A DNA stretch of 64,000 nt from NCBI RefSeq assembly GCF_001577265.1, contig NZ_CP014517.1, forward strand, positions 4,004,501 through 4,068,500, written 5' to 3'. Numbering within the stretch: the stretch's first letter is position 1; each line of letters opens with the position of its first letter. This DNA comes from Variovorax sp. PAMC 28711 (GTDB taxonomy: Bacteria; Pseudomonadota; Gammaproteobacteria; Burkholderiales; Burkholderiaceae_C). This document shows, piece by piece, positions 8,119 to 21,123 of the stretch. The notes beneath the pieces are model-generated. The model searched no databases and was not told the DNA's origin. It saw nothing but the letters and a program-made list of their open reading frames with translations. The position numbers and the translations under genes were made by a program.

Positions 8119-10088
8119 TCAGGCGACCAGCGCCTCGAGTTCGCCCGACACGGCCATCCACCGTTCTTCGAGCGTACCGATTTCTTCGTTGATCGCCTTC
8201 AGGCGCTTGCCCGCTTCGGCGAGGTCCAGGGGCGGCAGACTGTGCGCCAGGCGCGCCTCGAGTACCGCTTTTTCAGTGCCAACGGCGACCAGGCGCTCGT
8301 CGATCTTCGCGATCTCGCGCTGCAGCGGCTTGAGGTCGGGCTTCTTGCCGGCAGAGGCGTCGCCACCGGTCGACACAATCGGCTTGACTGCAGTCGAAGT
8401 CGAAGCCGAAGCCTGCCGCGTCGCGACCTTGGCTTCTTCGCGCTGGCGTTTGGCTTCGTCCAGCAGATAGCGCTGGTAGTCGTCCAGGTCGCCGTCGAAG
8501 TCGGTGACGGCGCCGCGTCCCACCATCCAGAATTCGTCGCACACCGAACGCAGCAGCGCACGGTCGTGGCTCACCAGCATGAGCGTGCCTTCGAACTCGT
8601 TGAGCGCCACGGCCAGCGCCTCGCGGGTGGCGAGGTCCAGGTGATTGGTGGGCTCGTCCAGCAGCAGCAGGTTGGGGCGCTGCCAGACCATCATGGCCAG
8701 CACCAGTCGCGCCTTTTCGCCGCCGCTCATCGTGCCAACCGCCTGCCGGACCATGTCGCCGCTGAAATTGAAGCTGCCCAGGAAGCCGCGCAGTGCTTGC
8801 TCGCCCGTACCTTCTTTCGGCGCATTGCCGGCGGCGGTGGCGTCGCGCGCAAGGCGCACCATGTGCTCCAGCGGGTTGTCCTGCGGGCGCAGCACATCGA
8901 GTTCCTGCTGCGCGAAGTAGCCGATGTTGAGACCCTTGCCCTCGGTGACTTCGCCAGCGAGCGCGCCCATTTCGCGCGCGATGGTCTTCACCAACGTCGA
9001 CTTGCCTTGGCCGTTGGCGCCCAGGATGCCGATGCGTTGGCCGCCCTGCACCGAGCGGCTCACGCCGGTCAGGATGGTCTTCGCGGGCTCACCCTCGGGC
9101 TGGTAGCCGAAGCTCGCACCGCTGATCGACAGCATCGGATTCGGGATGTTGCCCGGCTCCTTGAACTCGAAAGTGAAGTCGGCCTCGGCCAGCAGCGGCG
9201 CGACCTTCTCCATGCGCTCCAGCGCCTTCACGCGGCTCTGCGCCTGCTTGGCCTTGCTGGCCTTCGCCTTGAAGCGGTCGATGAACTTCTGCAGGTGCGC
9301 GATCTTGTCCTGCTGCTTGGAGAAGGCCGTCTGTTGCAGCGCCATCTGTTCGGCGCGCAGCAGTTCGAACGTGCTGTAGTTGCCGCCGTAGCGGGTGAGC
9401 TGGGCGTTGGCGATGTGCAGCGTCACGTCGGTCACTGCATCCAGGAACTCGCGATCGTGGCTGATCACGATCATCGTGCCGGCGTACTTCTGCAGCCAGG
9501 CTTCAAGCCAGACGAGCGCGTCCAGGTCCAGGTGATTGGTGGGTTCGTCGAGCAGCAGCAAGTCGCTCGGGCACATCAGGGCACGCGCGAGTTGCAGGCG
9601 CATGCGCCAGCCGCCGGAGAAGCTGTTGACCGGTTCATCGAGCTCGTGCGACTTGAAGCCGAGGCCGAGGATCAGCGCCTGAGCGCGCGGCACCGCGTCG
9701 TGCTCGCCGGCGTCGGCCAGGTCGGTGTAAGCATGCGCGAGTTCCATGCCGACGTCGGCATCTTCGGGGTTGGCTTCGTAGGCGGCCTCGATGGCCGCGA
9801 GCGTGGCGCGCAATTCGACCAAGCGGGTGTCGCCACCCACCACGAAATCGGTGGCCGCTTCCTCGGTTTCCGGCATGTCCTGCGCGACCTGCGCCATGCG
9901 CCACTGCTTCGGCACATAGAAATCGCCGCCGTCTTCGTGGATCGAGCCGTTGAAGAGTGCGAACAGCGTCGACTTGCCCGCACCGTTGCGGCCCACGAGC
10001 CCGACCTTTTCGCCGGGGTTGAGGGTGACGGTGGCGCCGTCGAGCAGCTTCTTGGCGCTGCGACGCAGGATGACGTTCTTGAGAGTGA

Positions 10089-10092
<4 letters not shown>
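8119..10092 (-). CDS. ABC-F family ATPase (YheS/Uup type)
   Basis: 657 residues with two nucleotide-binding domains and no membrane segments. The first has Walker A GRNGAGKST and signature SGGWRMRLQLA; the second has GANGQGKST and SGGEKARLVLA. Both are followed by LLLDEPTNHLDL. Between them is the ABC-F linker (KFIDRFKAKASKAKQAQSRVK). A C-terminal coiled coil (about 580-650, LKPLQREIAKIDERL) makes the length close to YheS. These proteins act at the ribosomal E-site on stalled ribosomes. The start at 10092 overlaps the prmB stop by ATGA; PrmB modifies ribosomal protein L3, a fitting neighbour. Confidence 0.9.
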
Positions 10093-12160
<2,068 letters not shown>

Positions 12161-13312
12161 TCAGAACTTCACGTCGAGCGTGATGTCGGTGAAGGTGGGT
12201 TCGTCCACCTGGTCGAGCAGCGCGCGTTCGTCGGCCGGGGCGGGCGGCGCGGTGCGGTTTTGCAGGCGCCACATCAGGTTGGTCGGCGAATCGGCTTGCG
12301 ACAGGCCTTCGGCCCGCGTGACCCGCTCGTCGTTGATCAGCCGTGCGATGTCTTCCTCGAAGGTTTGCGATCCCTGCGCCATCGATTGCTCCATGGCTTC
12401 CTTGACGGCCGTGAAGTCGCCTTTTTCGATGAGTTCAGCGACCAGCGCGGTGTTCAGCATCACTTCGAGCGCGGGCACCCGGCTGCCGCTCGGCGTGCGC
12501 AACAGGCGTTGTGCCACGATGGCGCGGAGTGCGCTGCCGAGGTCGCCCAGCAGCGTGCCGCGCACTTCGACCGGGTAGAAGCTCAGGATGCGGTTGAGCG
12601 CGCGATAGCTGTTGTTGGCGTGCAGCGTGGCCACGCAGAGGTGGCCCGACTGCGCGTAGGCGATGGCGGCCGTCATGGTTTCGCGGTCACGAATCTCGCC
12701 GATCTGGATCACATCGGGCGCCTGGCGCAGCGCGTTCTTCAGGGCGACCTGAAGCGATTGCGTGTCGCTGCCGACGTCGCGCTGGTTCACCATCGATTTC
12801 TTGTTCGTATAGGTGAACTCGATCGGCTCTTCGACCGTCAGGATGTGGCCCGACGCGTTCTCGTTGCGGTAGTCGAGCATCGAGGCGAGCGTCGTGGTCT
12901 TGCCCGCGCCCGTGGCGCCCACCATCAGGATCAGCCCGCGCTTTTCCATGATGAGCGTCTTCAGGATGTCGGGCAGGTTCAGGTCGCCAAAGCTCGGGAT
13001 GACCGACGCGATGTGCCGGATCACCACCGCGTACGTGCCGCGCTGGCGCATGGCGCTGATGCGGTAGTTGCCGGCGCCTTCCAGCGCAATCGCCATGTTC
13101 AGCTCGCCCATGCGCTCCAGTTCTGCGATGCGGCTTTCGTGCACCACCTCCGCCAGCAGGTTGAGCGGCGCTTCAGCCGGCAAAATCTGCGCGTTGATCG
13201 GCAGGCAATTCCCGTTGATCCGGATCAGCGCGGGCGAATGCGCCGAGAGGTAGATGTCGGACGCTTTGCGTTCGGCCATCAGGCGAAGAATTCGCTCCAT
13301 CGTTCCGACCAT
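12161..13312 (-). CDS. pilU: PilT/PilU-family type IV pilus retraction ATPase
   Basis: 383 residues, the length of PilU (about 382) rather than PilT (about 345). Walker A GATGAGKTT is at 132-140, followed by the Asp box (HILTVEEPIEFTY), Walker B (QIGEIRDRETM) and the His box (HLCVATLHANNS). The C-terminal tail beyond about 345 is PilU-like. The protein is a cytoplasmic hexameric motor for pilus retraction. An AGGAGA site precedes the ATG at 13312. It sits between dapD and dapE on the same strand and no other pilus gene is in the window. Assignment to PilU instead of a second PilT is moderately secure. Confidence 0.85.
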   Translation of the reverse strand: MVGTMERILRLMAERKASDIYLSAHSPALIRINGNCLPINAQILPAEAPLNLLAEVVHESRIAELERMGELNMAIALEGAGNYRISAMRQRGTYAVVIRHIASVIPSFGDLNLPDILKTLIMEKRGLILMVGATGAGKTTTLASMLDYRNENASGHILTVEEPIEFTYTNKKSMVNQRDVGSDTQSLQVALKNALRQAPDVIQIGEIRDRETMTAAIAYAQSGHLCVATLHANNSYRALNRILSFYPVEVRGTLLGDLGSALRAIVAQRLLRTPSGSRVPALEVMLNTALVAELIEKGDFTAVKEAMEQSMAQGSQTFEEDIARLINDERVTRAEGLSQADSPTNLMWRLQNRTAPPAPADERALLDQVDEPTFTDITLDVKF

Positions 13313-13367
13313 CGGGATCTCCTAGGTTGTTGTGGTGAAAGCCGTCTGCCGCCGTCGACTGCCGCGA

Positions 13368-14188
<821 letters not shown>

Positions 14189-14192
<4 letters not shown>

Positions 14193-15400
14193 GAGGAAAT
14201 GTCTTTACGGATGAACTGAACGATGCGCCCGGCGGCTTCGACGCACTCGGCGGTGCTGGCCACCAGGGCCATGCGGATGCGTCCACGTCCCGGGTTGGCG
14301 CCACGCGAATCGCGTGCCAGATAGCTGCCGGGCAGGACCGTCACATTGTATTGAGCGTAGAGCGCGCGGGTGAAAGCTTCGTCGTCGCCACCCCACGCGT
14401 CCGGCACGCCGGCCCAGAGATAGAAGCTGGCGTCGGGCAGGCGAACGTCGAGCACCGCTTCGAGCATCGGGGTGACGGTGGCGAACTTGGCCCTGTACAG
14501 CGCGCGGTTCTCCACCACATGCGCTTCGTCGTTCCAGGCCGCGATGCTGGCCGAGGCGACGGTTCCGCTCATCGCCGAGCCGTGGTAGGTGCGGTACAGC
14601 AGGAAGTTCTTGATGATGGCGGCGTCGCCCGCCACGAAGCCGCTGCGCAGGCCCGGCACGTTGCTGCGCTTGGACAGCGAGGTCAGTGCGATCAGGTTCC
14701 TGTAGCCCTCGCGACCCAGCTTGTCGGACGCTTCCAGGCCACCGAGCGGCGGCTCGTCGCGGAAATAGATTTCGCTGTAGCACTCGTCGGACGCGATCAC
14801 GAAGCCATAGCGGTCTGACAAGGCGAAGAGCTTGCGCCATTCGTCGAGCGGCATCACCGCGCCGGTCGGGTTGCCGGGCGAGCACACGAAGACCAGCTGC
14901 GTCCGCGCCCAGACTTCCGCCGCCACGCCGTCCCAATCGACCGCGAAATTGCGCCCGGCAACGCTCGGCACGTAGTGCACGTCGGCGCCGGCCAGCAGGG
15001 CCGCGCCTTCGTAGATTTGATAGAACGGATTGGGCGAGACCACGACGGGTTGGGGCGAAACGCTCGAATCCACCACCGTCTGCGTCAACGCGAACAGCGC
15101 CTCGCGGGTGCCGCTCACCGGCAGCACCTGCGTGGCGGGGTCGAGCTTCAGGCCATAGCGGCGGTCGAGCCAGCCGGTGAACGCGGCGCGCAATTCCGGC
15201 GCGCCTGCCGTCGCCGGGTACGCGGCCAGGGCGCCGAGGCTTTCGGTCAGCGCGTCCTTGATGAACTGCGGTGTCGGGTGCTTGGGCTCACCGATGCCGA
15301 GGCTGATCGGCTTGTACGCCGCGTCGGGCGTCACGCCTGCAAAGAGCTGTTTCAGGCGCTCGAACGGATACGGCTGGAGCCGGGAGAGCAGGGGATTCAT
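14189..15400 (-). CDS. dapC: Succinyldiaminopimelate transaminase DapC
   Basis: 403 residues, a class I/II PLP aminotransferase. It begins [20 protein letters not shown], typical of the DapC family. The cofactor region reads [15 protein letters not shown] and the Schiff-base lysine lies in [15 protein letters not shown]. It would convert N-succinyl-2-amino-6-ketopimelate to N-succinyl-LL-DAP, the step between DapD and DapE. Overlap with dapD confirms a biosynthetic operon. The upstream neighbour argA is on the same strand with 28 bp between them, so argA may belong to the same transcript. Confidence 0.93.
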
Positions 15401-15428
15401 GCGGTGAATTATCGAGGCGCCCGTCGGG

Positions 15429-16775
15429 TCAGAGCTTCTTGACGAGGACCAGGCTCTTGCGATCCCAGTTGTATTTGCGCTTGCGCGCGTCGGGCAACCA
15501 GTCGGGATTCACCTGCTGGAAACCGCGCTTCAGGAACCAGTGCATGGTGCGCGTCGTGAGAACGAAGATGCTGTCCAGGCCCTGCGCCTTGGCGCGGTGC
15601 TCGATGCGCTTCAAGATGCGTTCGCCATCGCCCACCGACTGCGATTGCGGCGACACGGTGAGCGCCGCCATCTCGGCCGTGCGCTCCTCGGGGTACGGAT
15701 ACAGCGCCGCGCAGCCGAAGATCACACCGTCGTGCTCGATCACGGTGTAGTGATCGGCGTCGCGCTCGATCTCGGTGCGGTCGCGCTTGACCAGCGTGCC
15801 GTCGCGCTCGAACGGCTCGATCAGCTGCAGGATGCCGCCGATGTCGTCCACCGTGGCTTCGCGCAGCGATTCGAGCTTTTCGTCGATCACCATGGTGCCG
15901 ACGCCGTCGTGCACATACACCTCGAGCAGCAGCGCGCCGTCGAGCGCGAAGGGCAGAATGTGGTTGCGTTCCACGCCGGCCTTGCAGGCCTTCACGCAGT
16001 GCTGCAGATAGAACGCGGTGTCGGTTGGGCGCTGCGCCGGCGGCAGCGAGGCGAGCAGCTTTTCGGCGGCAGCGAGCGGCAGTTCGGTGTCGATCGGGTT
16101 GTCTTCGCTCTCGGGCAGCTCGCTGTCCATGCGGATGCCGGGAATCTCGGTCAGGAAGATGAGTTTGTCGGCCTGGATCGAAATCGCCACGCTGGTTGCG
16201 ACTTCTTCCATCGTCAGGTTGAAGGCCTCGCCGGTCGGCGAAAAGCCGAAGGGCGACATCAGCACCATCGCGCCGAAATCCAGCGTGCGGCGGATGCCGA
16301 CCGCATCGACCTTGCGCACCAGGCCCGAATGCTTGAAATCCACGCCATCGACCACGCCCACCGGTCGCGCGGTGATGAAGTTGCCCGAGATCACGCGCAC
16401 CGTGGAGCCCGCCATCGGCGTGTTCGGCAGGCCTTGGCTGAACGCGGCCTCGATTTCGTAGCGCAGCTGGCCGGCGGCTTCCTGCGCCGAATCGAGCGCC
16501 ACCTCGTCGGTGATGCGCATGCCGTGCGAGTACTTCGCCTCGTGGCCCTTGGCCCGCAGTTGTTCGTTCACCTGCGGCCGAAAACCGTGCACCAGCACGA
16601 CTTTGACGCCCATCGACTGGATCAGCGCCAGATCTTGCGCGATGTTCTGCAGCTTGCCGGCCGCGATCGCTTCGCCCGCCAGCGCGACCACGAAGGTCTT
16701 GCCCCGGTGCGTGTGGATGTAGGGCGCCACCGAGCGGAACCAGGGAACGAAGGTGAAATTGAAGACAGTGGACAT
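15429..16775 (-). CDS. argA: Amino-acid N-acetyltransferase ArgA (N-acetylglutamate synthase)
   Basis: 448 residues from the ATG at 16775 (MSTVFNFTFVPWFRSVAPYI), the standard start for beta/gammaproteobacterial ArgA. The frame stays open upstream but that overlaps hrpA antisense. An N-terminal amino acid kinase-like domain (about 20-285, VVLVHGFRPQVN, HGMRITDE, MSPFGFSPTGEAFNL) senses arginine. A C-terminal GNAT domain (about 300-445) holds the acetyl-CoA loop region SQSVGDGERILKRIE. The enzyme makes N-acetylglutamate, the first arginine precursor, and is normally feedback-inhibited. It diverges from hrpA across 87 bp. Confidence 0.95.
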   Translation of the reverse strand: MSTVFNFTFVPWFRSVAPYIHTHRGKTFVVALAGEAIAAGKLQNIAQDLALIQSMGVKVVLVHGFRPQVNEQLRAKGHEAKYSHGMRITDEVALDSAQEAAGQLRYEIEAAFSQGLPNTPMAGSTVRVISGNFITARPVGVVDGVDFKHSGLVRKVDAVGIRRTLDFGAMVLMSPFGFSPTGEAFNLTMEEVATSVAISIQADKLIFLTEIPGIRMDSELPESEDNPIDTELPLAAAEKLLASLPPAQRPTDTAFYLQHCVKACKAGVERNHILPFALDGALLLEVYVHDGVGTMVIDEKLESLREATVDDIGGILQLIEPFERDGTLVKRDRTEIERDADHYTVIEHDGVIFGCAALYPYPEERTAEMAALTVSPQSQSVGDGERILKRIEHRAKAQGLDSIFVLTTRTMHWFLKRGFQQVNPDWLPDARKRKYNWDRKSLVLVKKL

Positions 16776-16862
16776 GGAAGGGGCAGGTGGGGCGGGAGCG
16801 GGGCGAGCGACGGGATTTGGCCGGGCACAAGATAATCGGCGATTTTCCCCGAACTGCCTGCC

Positions 16863-19800
16863 TTGTCGTCGACCCCTTTCCGAATCGAGTTCCCCGAGTC
16901 GTTGCCGGTGTCTGCCCGGCGCGACGAAATCGCCGAAGCCATCCGCACGAACCAGGTCGTGATCGTCTGCGGCGAAACCGGCTCGGGCAAGACCACCCAG
17001 TTGCCCAAGATCGCGCTGATGCTCGGTCGCGGCAAACTGAACGCACCGCCCGGCCAGGGCAAGCTCATCGGCCACACGCAGCCGCGGCGCATCGCGGCCA
17101 GCTCGGTCGCCAAACGCATCGCCGAAGAGCTGAAGACGCCGTTGGGCGAGGTGGTCGGCTTCAAGGTGCGCTTCCAGGACCGCCTCTCCCGCGACGCTTC
17201 CGTCAAGCTGATGACCGACGGCATCCTGCTGGCCGAGACGCAGACCGACCCGCTGCTCAAGGCCTACGACACGATCATCATCGACGAGGCGCACGAGCGC
17301 AGCCTTAACATCGACTTCCTGCTCGGTTACCTGCGCGAAATCCTGCCGCGCCGGCCCGACCTGAAGGTGATCGTGACCTCGGCCACGATCGATGCCGACC
17401 GCTTCGCCACGCACTTCGCGTCGAGACGCCCGGCGCCGGGCCGCCCCAAGGCGGGCGCGGCCCCCTCGGGGGGCAGCGACCCACACGAAGTGGGGGAGCG
17501 TGGGGGCGAGCTGCGTCCGGCGCCGATCATCTATGTGTCGGGCCGCACCTTTCCGGTCGAGCAGCGCTACCGGCCCTTCGAAGAGTCGCGCGAGTACGAC
17601 CTGAATTCGGCGATCGCTGATGGCGTCGACGAGCTTTGGCGCGATCCGCACAACGCCGGCGACATCCTGGTGTTCCTGCCCGGCGAGCGCGAGATCCGGG
17701 AGGCGGCCGATCATTTGCGGCGCCACCTGACGCACCAGCCGTTGATGCGCAGTGCCGAAGTCTTGCCGCTGTTCGCGCGGCTCTCGCCGGCCGAGCAGGA
17801 CCGCATCTTCGATGGCCACACCGGCCGCCGCATCGTGCTCGCCACCAACGTGGCCGAGACCTCGCTCACGGTGCCCGGAACGCGTTACGTGATCGACGCG
17901 GGCACGGCGCGCGTCAAGCGCTATTCGTTCCGCAGCAAGGTGGAGCAATTGCTGGTCGAGCCGATCAGCCAGGCGGCGGCCAACCAACGCGCGGGGCGTT
18001 GCGGTCGCGTGGCCGACGGCATCTGCATCCGGCTCTACGACGAGAAGGACTTCGAGGGCCGCCCGCGCTTCACCGATCCGGAAATCCTGCGTTCGTCGCT
18101 GGCCGGCGTGATCCTGCGCATGAAGTCGCTGCGGCTGGGCGACGTCGCGCGCTTTCCGTTCCTGGAAGCGCCGACGCCGCGCGCTATTGCCGACGGCTAC
18201 CAGTTGCTCAACGAGCTCGGCGCGGTCGACGACGCCAACGAGCTCACGCCGATGGGCGGCGAGCTGGCGCGGTTGCCGCTCGACCCGCGCGTCGGCCGGA
18301 TGATCCTGGAGGCGCGCTCGCGCGGCGCGCTCGAAGAAGTGCTGGTCATCGCCTCAGCCCTGAGCGTGCAGGACGTGCGCGACCGCCCGATGGACGCGCA
18401 ACAGCAGGCCGACCAGGCGCACGCGCAGTTTGACGACGACAAGAGCGAATTCAGCGGCTACCTGCGGCTCTGGAAATGGATCGGCGCCGCCCGCGGCGGG
18501 CACGACAACACCCACAAGCTGACGAACCGCCAGTACGAGCAATTGCTGCGCCAGAACTTCATCAACATCCGCCGCGTGCGCGAGTGGCGCGACATCCATT
18601 CGCAGCTGCTGACGGTGGTGACCGAGCACAAGTGGCGCATCAACAGCGAGCCGGCCGGCTACGAGCCCTTGCACCTGTCGATGCTGGCCGGCCTGCTCGG
18701 CAACATCGGCTGGAAGCAGGAGGATGACGAGGCCTACCTGGGCGCGCGCGGCATCAAGTTCTACAAGCACCCCGGCGCGCACCTGAAGAAAAAGGCGGGC
18801 CGCTGGATCGTGGCGGCGGAGCTGGTCGAAACCACGCGCCTGTTCGGCCGCGGCATCGCCAACATCGAGCCGCAGTGGCTGGAGCAGGTCGGCGGGCATT
18901 TGCTGAAGAAACAGTTGCTCGATCCGCATTGGGAAAAGAAGGGCGCGCAGGTGTCGGCGCTGGAGCGCGCGACACTCTACGGTTTGGTGGTCTACAGCGG
19001 CCGGCGTGTCGACTTCACGAAGGTCGACCCGGTCGCGGCGCGCGAGATCTTCATTCGCGAGGCGCTGGTCGACGGGCAGTGGGAAACCCGGCTGCCTTTC
19101 CTGCAGGCCAACCGCAAGCTGGTGAAAGAAGTCGAAGGCCTGGAGCACAAGGCGCGCCGGCAGGACGTGCTGGTCGACGATGAACTGATCTTCGCGTTCT
19201 ACGACGCGCAGCTGCCGGCCGACGTGGCGAGCGGCATCACTTTCGAGAATTGGTACAAGCCGGCATCGCGCGAGCAGCCGCGCCTCCTGTTCCTCACGCG
19301 TGATGAGCTGATGCGGCACCAGGCCGCGGGCATCACGACGCAGTCGTTCCCGCCGACGGTGCGCCTCGGCGGGGTCGACTGCGCGGCGACTTATCTGCAC
19401 GAGCCCGGCGACGCGAAAGACGGGCTCACCGTCAGCGTGCCGCTGTTCGTGCTGAACCAAGTCAGCGAAGAGCGCTGCGAGTGGCTGGTCACCGGCATGC
19501 TCAAGGACAAGATCCAGGCGCTGCTCAAGAGCCTGCCGCAGCGACCGCGCTCGCGGCTGGTGCCGCTGCCGGATTCCTCCGCGAAGCTCGCCGAGGCCTT
19601 GTCTGCGCCCGAACTGTTCGGCGCGGGTTCGTTGACCGACGTGCTGCTGCGACGGGTGCGCGAACTGACCAGCATCGACGTGGTGCGCGCCGACTTCAAG
19701 CTGGACATGCTGCCGCCCCACCTGTTCATGAACCTGCGCGTGGTCGACGAACACGGCCGCCAGCTCGGCATGGGACGCAATCTCGGTGCGCTCAAGGGCG

Positions 19801-20807
19801 AGTTGGGCGCCCAGGCGCGAGGCGCCTTCCAGGCGCTGGCGGGCATCAACGTCAAGGCAGCACCCGAACAGCAGGCGCCGGAATCACCGGCTGGCCGTGT
19901 GCAGCAAGCCGCTGGCAAACACGTCGCGAAGCAAAGTGCGGCGCCCGCGTTGCCGGCAGGCCAGCGCTACACGGCGTGGACTTTCGGCGAGCTGCCCGAA
20001 CTGATGGAAGTGCGGCGCGGTGCGCAATCGCTCATCGGCTTTCCGGCGCTGATCGATGGCGGCGATGCGGTCACGATCGAGGTGTTCGACGAGCCGGCCG
20101 TCGCGACGGCAAAGCACCGAGCGGGCCTGAGGCGCTTGTTCGCATTGCAGCTGAAAGACGCGCTGAAGTATCTGGAGAAGAACATCCCGGATCTGCAGAA
20201 GATGGCCGTTGCGTACATGCCGCTTGGCACTTCGGATGCTTTGCGCAGCCAGATCATCGACGTGGCGATCGATCGCGCTTTTCTGCAAGAGCCGCTGCCG
20301 ACCGACCCATTCGCGTTCAAGAAGCGCGTGGAAGAAGGCCGCGGGCGCCTGACCCTCATCGCCAACGAAGTGGCGCGCCTGGCCGGCGTGGTCCTGCTGG
20401 ACTATGCAACGGCGGCACGCAAGATCAAGGACACGAAGATCCAGCCCGAGGCGGTGGCCGACGCGGCCCAGCAGTTGCAGCGGCTGGTGGGCAAGCGCTT
20501 TCTGGCCGACACGCCGTGGCCGCAGTTGCAGCATTTCGCGCGCTATCTGAAGGCCATCACGGCACGGCTCGACAAGTTGCGCGCCGATCCGGCGCGCGAT
20601 GCGGCCAAGCTGGCCGAACTGCGGCCGCAGGAGCAGCGCTACTGGCGTCTGCTGGCCGATCGCAAGGGCGCGACCGACGAGCGCATGCTGGAATTCCGCT
20701 GGCTGCTCGAGGAGTTGCGGGTGAGTTTCTTCGCGCAGGAACTGCGCACCCCGCAACCGGTGAGCGTGAAGCGCCTCGACAAGGCGTGGACACAGCTCGA
20801 CGCCTGA
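16863..20807 (+). CDS. hrpA: ATP-dependent RNA helicase HrpA with in-frame repeat insertion
   Basis: 1314 residues from a TTG start, in the size class of HrpA (about 1300). DEAH helicase core: GETGSGKTT (37-45), IIIDEAHERSLNIDFLLGYL, TSATIDADRF, VFLPGEREI, and QRAGRCGRVADG. HA2 and OB folds follow, then the long HrpA-specific C-terminus (DUF3418). The oddity is about 33 extra residues at 187-219 (SRRPAPGRPKAGAAPSGG to ELRP), between THFA and APIIYVSGRTFPV, where E. coli HrpA has none. This is a translated copy of a dispersed repeat (see separate entry). The ORF is otherwise intact, and a strong terminator follows. Confidence 0.94.
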   Translation: MSSTPFRIEFPESLPVSARRDEIAEAIRTNQVVIVCGETGSGKTTQLPKIALMLGRGKLNAPPGQGKLIGHTQPRRIAASSVAKRIAEELKTPLGEVVGFKVRFQDRLSRDASVKLMTDGILLAETQTDPLLKAYDTIIIDEAHERSLNIDFLLGYLREILPRRPDLKVIVTSATIDADRFATHFASRRPAPGRPKAGAAPSGGSDPHEVGERGGELRPAPIIYVSGRTFPVEQRYRPFEESREYDLNSAIADGVDELWRDPHNAGDILVFLPGEREIREAADHLRRHLTHQPLMRSAEVLPLFARLSPAEQDRIFDGHTGRRIVLATNVAETSLTVPGTRYVIDAGTARVKRYSFRSKVEQLLVEPISQAAANQRAGRCGRVADGICIRLYDEKDFEGRPRFTDPEILRSSLAGVILRMKSLRLGDVARFPFLEAPTPRAIADGYQLLNELGAVDDANELTPMGGELARLPLDPRVGRMILEARSRGALEEVLVIASALSVQDVRDRPMDAQQQADQAHAQFDDDKSEFSGYLRLWKWIGAARGGHDNTHKLTNRQYEQLLRQNFINIRRVREWRDIHSQLLTVVTEHKWRINSEPAGYEPLHLSMLAGLLGNIGWKQEDDEAYLGARGIKFYKHPGAHLKKKAGRWIVAAELVETTRLFGRGIANIEPQWLEQVGGHLLKKQLLDPHWEKKGAQVSALERATLYGLVVYSGRRVDFTKVDPVAAREIFIREALVDGQWETRLPFLQANRKLVKEVEGLEHKARRQDVLVDDELIFAFYDAQLPADVASGITFENWYKPASREQPRLLFLTRDELMRHQAAGITTQSFPPTVRLGGVDCAATYLHEPGDAKDGLTVSVPLFVLNQVSEERCEWLVTGMLKDKIQALLKSLPQRPRSRLVPLPDSSAKLAEALSAPELFGAGSLTDVLLRRVRELTSIDVVRADFKLDMLPPHLFMNLRVVDEHGRQLGMGRNLGALKGELGAQARGAFQALAGINVKAAPEQQAPESPAGRVQQAAGKHVAKQSAAPALPAGQRYTAWTFGELPELMEVRRGAQSLIGFPALIDGGDAVTIEVFDEPAVATAKHRAGLRRLFALQLKDALKYLEKNIPDLQKMAVAYMPLGTSDALRSQIIDVAIDRAFLQEPLPTDPFAFKKRVEEGRGRLTLIANEVARLAGVVLLDYATAARKIKDTKIQPEAVADAAQQLQRLVGKRFLADTPWPQLQHFARYLKAITARLDKLRADPARDAAKLAELRPQEQRYWRLLADRKGATDERMLEFRWLLEELRVSFFAQELRTPQPVSVKRLDKAWTQLDA
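17436..17512 (+). repeat. Dispersed GC-rich repeat, copy 1 (inside hrpA)
   Basis: About 77 bp sharing ordered blocks with the guaB-guaA copy at 56823-56896 in reverse orientation. The shared blocks are GCCGGGCCGC at the left, a CCCC/GGGG dyad, AGCGAC then CACGAAGTG, and TGGGGG(C/T)GAGCT at the right. It keeps the hrpA reading frame open. The middle is partly palindromic (CCCCCTCGGGGGG). No transposase is associated. Confidence 0.75.
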
Positions 20808-20816
20808 CAAGACGGC

Positions 20817-20842
20817 AAAAAGCCCGCAGCAGCGGGCTTTTT
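20817..20842 (+). terminator. Bidirectional rho-independent terminator between hrpA and the DUF3309 gene
   Basis: An 11-bp perfect stem AAAAAGCCCGC / GCGGGCTTTTT around an AGCA loop begins 10 bp after the hrpA stop. With A-run and T-run on both sides it can also end the minus-strand DUF3309 gene, whose stop lies 20 bp away. Confidence 0.92.
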
Positions 20843-20862
20843 CGGCTCAAGGCGTAACGGCG

Positions 20863-21015
20863 TCAGATGCGTCCGAGGAGCAGCAACACGACGATGACCA
20901 CAAGCACCAGGCCAAGACCACCGCTTGGGCCATAGCCCCAGTTGCGACTGTGGCCCCACGTCGGCAACACGCCGATAAGAAGCAGGACGACGATGACGAG
21001 GACGATGAGGGACAT
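20863..21015 (-). CDS. DUF3309 small membrane protein (50 aa)
   Basis: A very short gene reading MSLIVLVIVVLLLIGVLP, then TWGHSRNWGYGPSGG, then a second hydrophobic helix GLVLVVIVVLLLLGRI and stop. Two transmembrane segments joined by the W-G-H/N-W-G-Y-G-P-S-G-G loop are the hallmark of the DUF3309 family, common in proteobacteria and of unknown function. A good AGGAGAAG ribosome site sits 5 bp before the ATG at 21015. A shared terminator follows. The high repetition of GTC/ATC/GTG codons is normal for this family. Confidence 0.88.
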   Translation of the reverse strand: MSLIVLVIVVLLLIGVLPTWGHSRNWGYGPSGGLGLVLVVIVVLLLLGRI

Positions 21016-21123
21016 GGGCTTCTCCTGAGGCGTTTTTGAAAGAGGCTCTATCGTCGGTCGGCCGAGCCCTGCGGCCTAGGGACAGCGGCCCTTCCGCCGG
21101 TCAGGGGACGCCTACGTCACGTG

